Assembly: GCF_012911935.1 (NCBI RefSeq)
Contig: NZ_JAAXLA010000026.1
Coordinates: forward strand, 1 to 64,000
Source: Pseudonocardia acidicola
Lineage (GTDB): Bacteria > Actinomycetota > Actinomycetes > Mycobacteriales > Pseudonocardiaceae
Length of the DNA: 64,000 nt
Direction of reading: 5' to 3'
Shown here: positions 41,420-50,394 of the stretch, one piece after another
How the letters are laid out: each line of letters starts with the position of its first letter
Position numbering within the stretch: position 1 is the first letter of the stretch
Translations under genes and position numbers: made by a program
Notes under the pieces: model-generated
The model's input: only the letters and a program-made list of their open reading frames with translations
Told to the model about the DNA's origin: nothing
Databases searched by the model: none

Positions 41420-42888
41420 ATGGTCAGCAAGTTCTCCGATTCGGAAACATCATCCTCAACACCGACAGCTACAAGCATTCGCACCACGTGCTGTATCCGC
41501 CGGGCACCGAGTACGTGTCGAGCTACATCGAGTCCCGCGGTGGCCCCTATCCCGCTCACCTGTTCGTCGGGTTGCAGGCCTTCATCAAGGAGTACCTGCT
41601 CAAGCCGATCACGCTGGAGGACATCGACGAGGCCGAGGTCGTCACCCGGCAGCACCGGCTCCCGTTCAACCGGGACGGCTGGCTGGGCGTCCTGAACGAC
41701 TACGACGGGTATCTGCCGCTGGAGATCGAGGCGGTGCCCGAGGGCACCGTGCTGCCGATCCGCAACGCGCTCGTGCAGATCATCAACACCGACCCGAAGT
41801 ACTTCTGGCTCACCAGCTTCGTCGAGACCCCGCTGCTGCGGTCGGTGTGGTACCCGACGTCGGTCGGCACGCTGAGCTGGCTGTCGAAGCAGATCATCAA
41901 GCAGGCCCTGGACAAGACCTCCGACCATCCCGAGATCATCCGCGACCTGCTGCACGACTACGGCGCCCGCGGGGTGAGCTCGCAGCAGTCGGCGGCGCTG
42001 GGTGGGCTCGCGCACCTGGTGAACTTCGAGCAGACCGACACGATCTCCGGTTCGCTCGCCGCGCAGCGCTACTACAACGCGGTCGCGCCCGGCGCGTCCG
42101 GGCCGAACTCCGAGCACTCGACGATGACGGCGTGGGGTCGGGAGAACGAGGCCCAGGCCTACGCGAACGCGATCCACAAGTACCGCGGCTGGCCGGCCAT
42201 CGTCATTGTGGCCGACTCCTACGACCTCGACAACGCGGTGCACAACATCTTCGGCCGAGAGCTCAAGGACCTGGTCGACAACCAGACCGGGACGGTGTTC
42301 GTGCGGCCTGACTCCGGGGAGCCGGTGACGGTCGTCGCGGACACCATCGAGGGGCTGATCGAGCATTACGGCTACGTCGAGAACAGCAAGGGCTACAAGG
42401 TGCTGCCCGACCGGATCCGGGTCTGCCAGGGCGACGGCATCACCCTCGACAGCCTGCGCGCGATCTACGAGGAGCTCGATCGCCGCAAGCTTGCCGCCGA
42501 CAACGTCTACTTCGGCATGGGTGGCGGCCTGCTGCAGCACATCAACCGGGACTCGCTGCATTTCGCACAGAAGGCCAACGCCGTGCAGATCAGCGGTGAG
42601 TGGGTCGACATCTGGAAGAGCCCGAACGGGGTCGACCTCAAGGCGTCCAAGCGCGGCCGGCTCGCGGTCCGGCAGGTCGACGGCCGCTACGAGACGGTGT
42701 CGAAGGACTCGGTCCCGGCCGAGGAGAACCTGCTCCAGCCGGTCTACCGCAACGGGAAGCTGCTCAGGCGCTGGGACTTCCTCGAGCTCGTCGAGCGCAG
42801 CGAGCGGACGGTCCCTGAGGAGTACTACGCGTCCGTCATCGCCCCGCGCCCTCAGTCCGCCGCATCGCTGCCGATCGCGGGGGCATAG
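41420..42888 (+). CDS. nadV: Nicotinamide phosphoribosyltransferase with 5' frameshift
   Basis: NAMPT, about 489 residues, makes NMN from nicotinamide and PRPP. The body is strong: NTDSYKHSHHVLYPPGTEYV, PLEIEAVPEGTVLPIRNALV, ETPLLRSVWYPTSVGT, FEQTDTISGSLAAQRYY, VADSYDLDNAVHNIFG, VRPDSGEPVTVV and FGMGGGLLQHINRDS. The natural start is ATG 41420 (GAAAGG upstream), giving MVSKFSD, but the frame must then shift by one base near 41438-41442 to enter GNIILNTDSYKHSHH. As written, in-frame translation can begin only at GTG 41488, losing the N-terminal NTDSYK segment. This is either a sequencing error, a real frameshift or programmed slippage. Confidence 0.88.
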
Positions 42889-42916
42889 CCGATCGCACCG
42901 GGACAGGAATCCACAC

Positions 42917-43642
42917 ATGACATCAGAACCGACCCATGGGGTCATCCCCGCCCTCGACGTCCCTCACCTCGACGACGTGCTGCGCCTGGTCGAGGCGACC
43001 ACCGGCATCGACGGCGTCGTCGGCTACAAGGTCAGCCAAGCCACGGTGCTGGAGATCGGGCTGGTCGCCGCGGTGAAGGCGCTGCGCACGGTCACCGCGC
43101 ACCCGTTGTACTACGACCACCAGAAGGCCGGGCTCGACGTCCCGTCGAACGGGCCCGCGTTCGCAGCCGCCGTCGCGGCGGCCGGCGTCGACGGGGTGAT
43201 CGTCTTTCCGATCGCCGGGCCGACCGCGGTGCGCCGGTTCGTGGGCGGGGCGCTGAACCACGGCGTGCGGCCGATCGTCGGCGCTTCGTTACCGCTGCCC
43301 GACTTCGCGATCTCCGGTGGTGGCTGGGTCGCTGACGATGTGCTGCCGCGCGTCGCGGAACTGGCGCTTGCCGAGGGCGCTCGCGACGTCATCGTTCCCG
43401 CCCACGACCCGGAGCAGGTCGCCGCAGTGACCGCCGCCCTCACCGACCGCGAGCCCGACCTGACGTTCTTCCTGCCCGGGATCGGTGCACTGGGCGGCGC
43501 CATTCCGGAGGCCTTCCGAGCGGTGCGCGGCCCGCGGGCGCACGCGATCGTCGGGCGCGCGATCTACGCCGATCCCGATCCCGCCGAGGCCACCCGCCGG
43601 CTGGCCGGCGAAGCGCTCGCGTTCAGCGCCGCCACCCCTTGA
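42917..43642 (+). CDS. OMP decarboxylase-like (HUMPS superfamily) protein
   Basis: A 241-residue TIM-barrel protein starting at ATG 42917, 28 bases after NAMPT. VIPALDVPHLDDVLRLVEAT, GVVGYKVSQATVLEIGL and PLYYDHQKAGLDVPSNG give the Lys/Asp catalytic pattern of orotidine 5'-phosphate decarboxylase-like enzymes, and PGIGALGG and AIVGRAIYADPDPAEATRRL the phosphate-binding end. Possible roles are true OMP decarboxylation or a nucleotide reaction tied to NMN/PRPP metabolism. Its placement in a nicotinamide salvage operon argues for the latter, without direct evidence. Confidence 0.7.
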   Translation: MTSEPTHGVIPALDVPHLDDVLRLVEATTGIDGVVGYKVSQATVLEIGLVAAVKALRTVTAHPLYYDHQKAGLDVPSNGPAFAAAVAAAGVDGVIVFPIAGPTAVRRFVGGALNHGVRPIVGASLPLPDFAISGGGWVADDVLPRVAELALAEGARDVIVPAHDPEQVAAVTAALTDREPDLTFFLPGIGALGGAIPEAFRAVRGPRAHAIVGRAIYADPDPAEATRRLAGEALAFSAATP

Positions 43643-43665
43643 GCCACCGACCCGAGGAGCAGACC

Positions 43666-44169
43666 ATGTCCGAACTGTTCGACCGAGAGTTGCTGGAGCA
43701 TGCCGCGGAGGTGCTGCGCCGGGCCGCGCAACTCGGAGTACGCGTCGCCACCGCCGAGACGGTGACCGGCGGGCTCGTCGCGGCCGCGCTGACCTCTGTG
43801 TCCGGGGCGTCCGCGGTGTTCGAGCGCGGCTTCGTCCTCTACCACAGCTCCGCCAAGGCCGTCGGGCTCGGCGTCGATCCGGAGGTCTCCGCCGAGCACG
43901 GCGCCGTCAGCGCCGCGGTGACCGAGGGCCTGGCCACCGGGATCATCGACAATTCCACCGCCGACGCCGGAGTGGCACTCACCGGGTACGCCGGGCCCAC
44001 CGGCGGCAACGAGCGTGACCCGGTCGGTACCGTCTACACCTCCGCGCTGCGCCGCGGCGGCAAGGTCGTCACCGAACGCCACGTCTTCGACGGCGACCGC
44101 GCCGAGGTGAAGCTGCAGGCCGTCGAGGTGGCCCTGCGCCTGCTGGGTGACCAGCTCCGGGAGCCGTGA
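43666..44169 (+). CDS. pncC: PncC/CinA-C NMN amidohydrolase-like
   Basis: A 167-residue stand-alone CinA C-terminal domain. Members deamidate NMN to nicotinate mononucleotide. ATVETVTGG-type start (VATAETVTGGLVAAALTSVS) and YHSSAKAVGLGVDPEVSAEH, GYAGPTGGNERDPVGTVY are conserved. In characterised enzymes the motif is AESCTGG with a catalytic Ser; here Ser-Cys is Thr-Val, so activity may differ or be lost. ATG at 43666 behind GAGGAG. Together with NAMPT it would convert nicotinamide to NaMN for the main NAD route. Confidence 0.8.
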   Translation: MSELFDRELLEHAAEVLRRAAQLGVRVATAETVTGGLVAAALTSVSGASAVFERGFVLYHSSAKAVGLGVDPEVSAEHGAVSAAVTEGLATGIIDNSTADAGVALTGYAGPTGGNERDPVGTVYTSALRRGGKVVTERHVFDGDRAEVKLQAVEVALRLLGDQLREP

Positions 44170-44175
44170 CCCGGC

Positions 44176-44829
44176 GTGACGGCGCTGCACCTGTTCGACA
44201 TGGACGGCACACTGCTGCGCGGCAGCAGCGCGAGCCTCGAGCTGGGGCGCCGGATCGGGCGGCTCGCCGAGATCGAGGGGTTCGAGGTCGCCTCGGCGAC
44301 CGGTTTGATGGACAACCTCGGTTTCGCGCGGGCGTGCCATCCGATCTGGCAGACGATCACCGAGTCCGACATCGACGCGGCGTTCCACGGCGCGCCCTGG
44401 ATGGAGGGCGTGGCGCAGGTGTGGGCTGACATCGCCGCCCGCGGCGAATACTCGGCGGTGATCTCGATGTCGCCGCTGTTCTTCGTCCGGCGGCTGCTCG
44501 GCTGGGGGGTCGGTACGGCGCACGCCACCGACATCACGGTCGGCGGGCCGTTGGACCCGGCGCTGGTGCTGACCACGCAGTCGAAGGTGACCATCGCGCA
44601 CGAACTGCTGGCACGCTACGAACTGTCACCCGACGACTGCGTGGCCTACGGCGACTCGCGCTCGGACACCGCGCTGTTCCGGGCGCTGCGGCACACCGTC
44701 GCGGTCAACGGCGACGCGGAGATCCGGGCCCTCGCGCGCGTGACCTACGAAGGCACCGACCTGCGGGCCGCCTACCGTCGGGCCCGGACGCTGCTGGCGG
44801 CCCGTACCTCGGACGAGGAGGCGGGGTGA
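44176..44829 (+). CDS. HAD-family phosphatase (SerB-like)
   Basis: A 217-residue HAD hydrolase with GTG at 44176. Motif I is LFDMDGTLL; motif II SMSPLFFVRRLLGWGVG; motif III Lys in TTQSKVTIAHELL; motif IV AYGDSRSDTALFRAL. The C1 cap and EGVAQVWADIAARGEYSAVI place it in the SerB/PSPase-like group. The substrate may be a mononucleotide or sugar phosphate. It lies 6 bases after pncC and 1 base before the PRPP synthetase gene, so it is part of the salvage operon. Confidence 0.82.
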   Translation: MTALHLFDMDGTLLRGSSASLELGRRIGRLAEIEGFEVASATGLMDNLGFARACHPIWQTITESDIDAAFHGAPWMEGVAQVWADIAARGEYSAVISMSPLFFVRRLLGWGVGTAHATDITVGGPLDPALVLTTQSKVTIAHELLARYELSPDDCVAYGDSRSDTALFRALRHTVAVNGDAEIRALARVTYEGTDLRAAYRRARTLLAARTSDEEAG

Positions 44830-44830
44830 G

Positions 44831-45664
44831 ATGAGCACCGGATCGAGCACCGCGACGATCGCCGGCACACCCTCGAGGCGACGGCGGGTGATGCTTGTCG
44901 GCGGCCGCAGCTACCCCGAGCAGGTCGCCGAACACCTGGACGTCGCGATCACACCGCAGTCGGTGCACGACCTCGCCAACGGCGAGATCGTCATCCGTTT
45001 CGAGGAGCCGGTGCGCGGGGCCGACGTGTTCGTCGTGCAGTCGGTCGGTCCGGCACCGACCAAGAGCCTGGCCGAGACGCTGATCATGGTCGACACGCAC
45101 GCCGACCAGATCCAGGGTTTCTTCGACGGGCCGGTGGACCACCTGCTGGCCCAGTCGCTTCTCGCCGACCACATCGTGGCGAGCCATTCTGGCCGCGACG
45201 TCACCGTCGTCTCTCCGGACGCCGGCCGGGTGCGACCGGCGGAGAAGCGGGCTGACCACCTCGGGGGCGTGCCGCTGGCCTTCATCCACAAGGCCCGCGA
45301 CCCGAAGGTGCTGCCCAACCAGGTCGTCGCGCACCGCGTCGTCGGCGACGTCGAAGGCAGGCTGTGTGTGCTCGTCGACGACATGATCGACACGGCCGGG
45401 ACGACCACCGGCGCCGTGCAACAGCTGTTCGCCGCAGGCGCCGGCCACGTGGTCGTCGCCGCGCCGCACGGGGTGCTCTCCGACCCCGCCGCCGAGCGGC
45501 TGTTCCGCTGCGGCGCCTGCGAGGTCGTCGTGACCAACACCCTCGAGGTGCCCGACGACCGGTGGTCCCCCCGATTGACAGTGCTGTCCATCGCACCGCT
45601 GATCGAACGAGCCATCCAGCAGATCATCGAGGACGGCTCTTTGACCTCGTCGTTCGAGCGCTGA
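44831..45664 (+). CDS. prs: Ribose-phosphate pyrophosphokinase lacking ATP-loop segment
   Basis: A 277-residue PRPP synthetase, where about 315-325 is normal. N-terminal (GEIVIRFEEPVRGADVFVVQ) and C-terminal parts are clear, including the PRPP loop VLVDDMIDTAGTTTGAVQQL. Between LAETLIMVD and THADQIQGFFDGPVDHLL about 45 residues are missing, including the region with the RQDKK ATP-binding loop and IPYxxYxRQD. The join keeps the frame and looks like a deletion between two MVD/xVD-coding sites. It may be inactive, or a regulatory partner. ATG at 44831 (GGGGTGAG). Confidence 0.82.
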   Translation: MSTGSSTATIAGTPSRRRRVMLVGGRSYPEQVAEHLDVAITPQSVHDLANGEIVIRFEEPVRGADVFVVQSVGPAPTKSLAETLIMVDTHADQIQGFFDGPVDHLLAQSLLADHIVASHSGRDVTVVSPDAGRVRPAEKRADHLGGVPLAFIHKARDPKVLPNQVVAHRVVGDVEGRLCVLVDDMIDTAGTTTGAVQQLFAAGAGHVVVAAPHGVLSDPAAERLFRCGACEVVVTNTLEVPDDRWSPRLTVLSIAPLIERAIQQIIEDGSLTSSFER

Positions 45665-45917
45665 CCCGTGCCCCACCTCGAAACGCAGGGCTCGGCACCG
45701 GCGCCGGGCCGCCGGTCGTCTCGGCGGCGGGCCACCGGCGACCACCCGACCTCGCCGAACCTGACATCGCGGCGCCACGTCGACCTACATCGTTCCGCCA
45801 GCGCGCTGTGTCACTGACCCGTCCCGCACCCCGGCCCCATCCCGCACCAGCAGGGCGAGCCGCGGTGCGGGGCGGCCGTCGCCGTATCAGGACACCACCG
45901 CGCCCGGAGATTCCGCT

Positions 45918-46499
45918 GTGCCCATCGACGACACCCACCCGACCACGACCCCCGCGGCACCGCCCGCGCTGCAGATCCGGCTCCTGATCGAGGTCGAAGT
46001 GGCCACCACCAACAACCCGGCCACCACGACCCGCATCGCCGAGGCCGTCGACACCGCCATGAGTGGCCTACTTGGCAGCATCCCCGACGTCCGCGCCGCT
46101 ACGGTGACCGCGCTCGGCGCACTGCACCTTGCGGCCCCGGCCCGCGGGGTGTTCGACCTGCGCAACCAGGAACTTGCGGTCGACGGTTCCGCGACCCGGT
46201 TGACCCCACGCGAGTCGGCGGTGCTCACCTACCTGGTCAAACGACCCAACGCTGCAGTCTCCCGGGAGGAGTTGCGCGACGCCGTCGACGACACCGACGG
46301 CTCGCTCGGCCCGCGGGCCGTCGATGTGATCCTCTCTCGGCTGCGCGCGAAGCTGCCCTGGATGCCACCCCCGCTGACCACCGTGCGCGGCATCGGCTAC
46401 CGCTACGAACCGTCGGCGCAGTTTGTCGTCCTCGGCGACACCCCGGCCGGCACGGCGCTGCCATGGACTCCGATCAGCCCAGGCCCAGCCCCGCGATGA
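45918..46499 (+). CDS. OmpR/PhoB-type winged-helix DNA-binding protein
   Basis: A 193-residue protein with GTG at 45918. Residues 80-165 form a Trans_reg_C winged helix (FDLRNQELAVDGSATRLTPR, ESAVLTYLVKRPNAAVSREE, SLGPRAVDVILSRLRAKLPW and TVRGIGYRYEP). There is no receiver domain: the N-terminal 75 residues are a Thr/Ala-rich segment resembling a small ferredoxin-like or dimerisation region. It is 253 bases after the prs gene. Possibly a regulator of the salvage operon; no target site is identified. Confidence 0.78.
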   Translation: MPIDDTHPTTTPAAPPALQIRLLIEVEVATTNNPATTTRIAEAVDTAMSGLLGSIPDVRAATVTALGALHLAAPARGVFDLRNQELAVDGSATRLTPRESAVLTYLVKRPNAAVSREELRDAVDDTDGSLGPRAVDVILSRLRAKLPWMPPPLTTVRGIGYRYEPSAQFVVLGDTPAGTALPWTPISPGPAPR

Positions 46500-46600
46500 A
46501 GGCCTGCAGCAGCATCGCGCTGTCCACCTGCTCCTTCGACGGCCTCACAGACTCTGTGATCGGCAGAGGCGTGGGCCGATCAGGCGGCTTCTCGTAACGG

Positions 46601-47002
46601 TCAGCGGATCACCTGGACGGTGATGTCGTCCAGGTCGAGGCCGGCCCAGGCGGTGTCCGCGGTGACCGCCGGCCACTGCAGGCGGGCGCCCAGGGCGAGG
46701 CAGCAGCGGTCGCCGAGGGACAGCCCGGCCGCCCGGGTGCGGGCCCAGAGTTGGGCGGCGGTGACCGCGTCGGCCGCGGTGACCGGTTCGACCCGGAGCC
46801 CGAGGGTGCGCAGCCGGGTGGTGGCCCGGTCGGCGTCGACGCCGTGCTGGGCCAGTTTCTGCCAGGTCTCCGACCAGTTCGCCGCGGAGATCACCGCGGT
46901 GCCCAGCAGCGGGTGCACGGCCTCGGCGCCGGGCTCGGCGCGCAGCCAGGCCAGCACCGCGGAGGCGTCCAGCACCGCCGGCTGCCCGGCGGCGGCGGTC
47001 AC
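46601..47002 (-). CDS. PIN-domain toxin (VapC-like)
   Basis: A 133-residue PIN ribonuclease. Conserved acidic residues are in AVLDASAVLAWLRAE, WSETWQKL, LSLGDRCCLALGARL and AVTADTAWAGL. GTG at 47002 overlaps the antitoxin stop as GTGA, so it needs antitoxin translation. VapC toxins cleave RNA (tRNA or rRNA) when freed. The 100 bases between 46499 and 46601 hold no gene. Confidence 0.88.
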   Translation of the reverse strand: MTAAAGQPAVLDASAVLAWLRAEPGAEAVHPLLGTAVISAANWSETWQKLAQHGVDADRATTRLRTLGLRVEPVTAADAVTAAQLWARTRAAGLSLGDRCCLALGARLQWPAVTADTAWAGLDLDDITVQVIR

Positions 47003-47277
47003 GCCTGGTCCTCGCGGGCCGCCTCGGCGCGCCGGTCGGCGAGCAGCTCGTCGACCACCGAGCCCTCGCCGGTCCAGGCGGCGGCGACGTCGCGGCGCAG
47101 CCGCTCGGCGAGCTGCTCGCGGGTCTCCAGGACCACCCGGCCGTCCTCCACGTACACCACCAGGGGCACCCCGGCCTCGATGCCGGCGGCCCGGCGGATC
47201 TGCGCCGGGATGGTCACCCGGCCCTGCTCGTTGACGGTCAGATCGGCGCTCGGCGCATCTGCTGCGTTGCCAGCCAT
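46999..47277 (-). CDS. AbrB-type antitoxin
   Basis: A 92-residue antitoxin with an N-terminal AbrB/MazE swapped-hairpin domain (LTVNEQGRVTIPAQIRRAAG, GVPLVVYVEDGRVVLETREQ) and a C-terminal helix for toxin binding (SVVDELLADRRAEAAREDQA). It starts at ATG 47277 close to a TAG-rich upstream border. It overlaps the PIN toxin by 4 bases and would repress the pair. Confidence 0.88.
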   Translation of the reverse strand: MAGNAADAPSADLTVNEQGRVTIPAQIRRAAGIEAGVPLVVYVEDGRVVLETREQLAERLRRDVAAAWTGEGSVVDELLADRRAEAAREDQA

Positions 47278-47918
47278 GAGTCGAGTCTAGTGACACATCA
47301 GACAGTCATGTGGCACATCTCGTCAAGGCTCGCCGAATGGGATGCAGTAGCGCCACCTCTCTGGGTCTGTCGTCCCGGTACCGAGGGTCCAGTCAAGGCC
47401 AACCGAGCCCGAAACCTCCGAGTTAGAGGAGCCTCAGCCACTGCCAACAAAACGGGATTTCGTTGGTGTCGCCGGTCCCCGACCGGGCTTCGGGGCTATG
47501 GGAGACAGTTCCCAAGCGACGGTCGTCCCTTGCTACCCGGATACGTGGGAAGGCGGGAGCGGAGTGGGCACGTCGCTGAGGTGACGAGACCCGGGAGGCC
47601 CCGGCCCTCACGGGCGGGAGGTCCGGCCGGAAGGGCCCATGCTGCTGCCTCGGTCCCCTGCACCGGCCCGTGGTGACGTCAGCTGGGAGCCGTGGCCGAG
47701 GACGGGCAGCAGGTGGAGAAGCCGCGGACCGTACGAGAGCGGGTGTAGGCGGCGAAGATGAACCCGGAGCGGTTCGAGTCGATGGTGGCCGCGGGCCGGG
47801 TGTGGCTGGACCGGGTGCTGGCTGACAAGGCCTACTCGTCCCGGGCCGACCGCGCCTATCCATGCCGTACCGCTCTCTCAACAGCCCCTGGCGTCCCGCC
47901 GGCCTTGGCCGGCCTCGC
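47278..47918. other. Gene-poor stretch with hairpin and transposase scrap
   Basis: A hairpin at 47444-47466 pairs CCAAC with GTTGG and AAA with TTT around CGGGA. The stretch 47560-47700 has strong GC runs but no gene. From 47758 the plus strand reads MNPERFESMVAAGRVWLDRV and LADKAYSSRADRAYP, like the C-terminal DDE region of an IS5-family transposase (ADKAYSSR), truncated at both ends. No intact gene is supported. Confidence 0.45.
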
Positions 47919-49625
47919 TCAGAGCTGGATGCCGGGCCGGTGCTGGGGCCCGCGGGGACCGTAGTCGACCTCCGCCATTTTATGGCCGGAGGCGAGGGCG
48001 GCCGGCGGGACGTCGTACTTGTCCATGATCGCCTCGATGAAGATCATGCCGTCGTGCGGAACTGCCAGCGCGGCCTGAAGTTCGGCCGCGGTCTTCACGA
48101 CGAATGTCCGGGCGTTCGTCCCCGGGTGCAGGACCTTCGGCAAGTCGGCGTAGGACCAGTTGGCAATGTCGTTGAACTTGCCGTCCTTGCCGCAGATGGT
48201 GCGCTCGATCGTGTAGCCGCCGTTGTTGATCAGGAAGATGATCGGCTTGAGGTCGTGCCGCAGCATCGTCGACACCTCCTGCGCCGTGAGCTGGAAGGAC
48301 CCGTCTCCCACCAACAGCAGGTGGCGGCGGTCCGGCGCGGCCAGCATCGTGCCGAGGACCGATCCCACCGTGTAGCCGATCGAGCCCCAGACGGCCTGCG
48401 TGACGAAGGTGCAGCCCGGCGGGAGGTGCAGTCCCCAGCCGCCCGCTTCGGAGGTGCCGTCCTCGGCGATGATGACGTCGCCCTCGCGGACGAAGCCCTG
48501 GACCAGGTCCCAGTATGCGTTCTGCTCGAGCGGACCGGACGGCACCGCCACCTCCGATGCCGGCACCGCCGAATACGTCCGGGGGGATGCCGGCTGCTCC
48601 CTGGAAGAGACGCTGTCGGCGACCCGGCGAAGCAGTTCCTTCAGGTAGACGGCCTGGTAATTGTCGGGGCCGATGTCGACGGCGTCACCACGGGCGTCGA
48701 TCCGTTCCGTGGGAAGCGCGTCGGAGAAACCGCCGGACGTCGTGTCCACCCGCCGCACCCCGATCGCCAGCAAGCAGTCGCTGTCCTCCACCGCCTTCCG
48801 CACCTCGGGCGCGCTGCCGGCCCCGACGTAGAGGCCGAGGAAGTACGGGCAGGTCTCGTCGATGACCCCCTTGACGGTGTTGATGGCGGCGATCGGCACC
48901 TGCAGCTTGCCGGCTAGTTCCTGCAGCTCATCGGCCACGCCGTAGCGGTCCGCGGCGATGTCGACGAGGATCGCGGGCGAGCGCGCCCTGGTCAGCCGGG
49001 TGACGATCTCGTCGGTGCACGTGCTCAGCCGTTCGGTGTCGCTCGGTGGCATCACCAGGTCCAGCGGCTCCGCCGGGACCTCGACATCGAGGTAGGCGAT
49101 GTCGGAAGGCAGTTCCATGTAGACCGGCCGCTTGCGCTGCCAGGCGGTGAGGATGAGCCGGTCGATCTCGGCTACGGCGTTCTGCGGCGTCAGCCTGGTC
49201 TGCGCCACCGTGAACGGGGTGTACGCCTTCAGGACGGCGTCGTAGTCGGTATCGGCGGACGTGTGGTGCATCAGCAGGTTCCGGTCCAGCGCCTTCAGCG
49301 GAAGCGACCCGCAGACGGTGACGATGGGGACGTACTCGCTGTAGGCGCCGGCGACACCGTTGATGGCGCTCAGCGCCCCGACGCCGTTGGTCACGACGAG
49401 TGTCGAGAGCCCGCTGATCCGTGCGTACCCGTCGGCCGCGTAGGCAGCGTTCAGCTCATTGCAGTTGCCCACCCACGTGAACTCGTTGTCCTCCTCCATC
49501 TGCACCAGGAACTCGAGGTTGAAGTCGCCGGCGACTCCGAACAGGTGCGGGGTGCCCACTTCCCGCAACCGCCGCAGCAGGAAATCCCCGATCGTCATCG
49601 TCGAACGGGTGGTCTTCGATGGCAT
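47919..49625 (-). CDS. 2-oxoacid (pyruvate/indolepyruvate) decarboxylase
   Basis: A 568-residue ThDP decarboxylase of normal PDC/IPDC size. ATG at 49625 follows AGAAGGGG. Features: TIGDFLLRRLREVGTPHLFG, GNCNELNAAYAADGYAR with the cofactor-activating Glu, NLLMHHTSADTDYD with the HH pair that separates PDC/IPDC from other ThDP enzymes, and LLVGDGSFQLTAQEVSTML plus LINNGGYTIERTI, the GDG-N(N) diphosphate motif. Substrate is open: pyruvate, indolepyruvate or branched-chain 2-oxoacids. It sits between two IS5-like remnants and is probably mobile cargo. Confidence 0.9.
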   Translation of the reverse strand: MPSKTTRSTMTIGDFLLRRLREVGTPHLFGVAGDFNLEFLVQMEEDNEFTWVGNCNELNAAYAADGYARISGLSTLVVTNGVGALSAINGVAGAYSEYVPIVTVCGSLPLKALDRNLLMHHTSADTDYDAVLKAYTPFTVAQTRLTPQNAVAEIDRLILTAWQRKRPVYMELPSDIAYLDVEVPAEPLDLVMPPSDTERLSTCTDEIVTRLTRARSPAILVDIAADRYGVADELQELAGKLQVPIAAINTVKGVIDETCPYFLGLYVGAGSAPEVRKAVEDSDCLLAIGVRRVDTTSGGFSDALPTERIDARGDAVDIGPDNYQAVYLKELLRRVADSVSSREQPASPRTYSAVPASEVAVPSGPLEQNAYWDLVQGFVREGDVIIAEDGTSEAGGWGLHLPPGCTFVTQAVWGSIGYTVGSVLGTMLAAPDRRHLLLVGDGSFQLTAQEVSTMLRHDLKPIIFLINNGGYTIERTICGKDGKFNDIANWSYADLPKVLHPGTNARTFVVKTAAELQAALAVPHDGMIFIEAIMDKYDVPPAALASGHKMAEVDYGPRGPQHRPGIQL

Positions 49626-49835
49626 CGTGTTGTCCCCTTCTGAACCAGTTCACGCGCCCGTCGGAGCGACCACAGGCCGTCACACGCCAGTCGTCAGGCT
49701 GGCTCGCCGGGCCGTAACGCCACCGTAGGCACGCGCAGGGCCACGACCAATCAGTAGAACGACCCAAGACCTGGTCTCATGACCTGGCGTGTCGGTACGT
49801 GACCTGCACGCCTTGATCGTTGATCTTCATCCGGC

Positions 49836-50331
49836 GTGGCGGTACGCAAGCAGCAGCGGTTGATCGGGGATCGGCTCCGGGAGCTGATCGAGCCGTTGAT
49901 CCCACCCCGTCCTGCGGCCCGGGTGGGCGCCCGCGCATCGACGACCGGGCCGCGCTGGAGGGGATCCTGTTCGTGCTGCACACCGGCTGCCGGTGGCGCG
50001 ACCTGCCCCCGCAGCTGGGCTGCGGCTCCGGGCACACCGCGTGGCGTCGGCTGCGGGAGTGGGAGGCCGCCGGGGTCTGGGACCGGCTGCACCGGCGGGT
50101 GCTCGACGAGCTGCCCGAGGCCGAGCTGCTGGACTGGTCCCGCGCCTGCATCGACGCGGTGTCGGTGCGGGCGAAAAGGGGGGCAAGCTGACCGGCCGCA
50201 ACCCGACCGACCGGGGCAAGGCCAGCAGCAAGTACCACCTGCTCTGCGACGCCGACGGGATGCCGCTGTGCGCGCGGATCTCCACAGCGAACCCGCACGC
50301 ACTGCACGGCCTGGGCCCCCGGAGCCGACAC
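49836..50331 (+). pseudogene. IS5-family transposase, frameshifted and truncated
   Basis: GTG at 49836 encodes RKQQRLIGDRLRELIEPLIP; a one-base loss near 49922 shifts into GRPRIDDRAALEGILFVLHT and GCRWRDLPPQLGCGSGHTAW, RRVLDELPEAELLDWSRACI; a second loss in a G-run near 50175 shifts into GGKLTGRNPTDRGKASSKYH. It ends after HALHGLGP, about half length. The remnant at 47758 may be the other end of a related element. Confidence 0.8.
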
Positions 50332-50394
50332 CGAGCGCCCCGACCCGGGCCAGCACCGGCCGCCACCGAACGAACGACAGGAGGGAGCAGGGGC

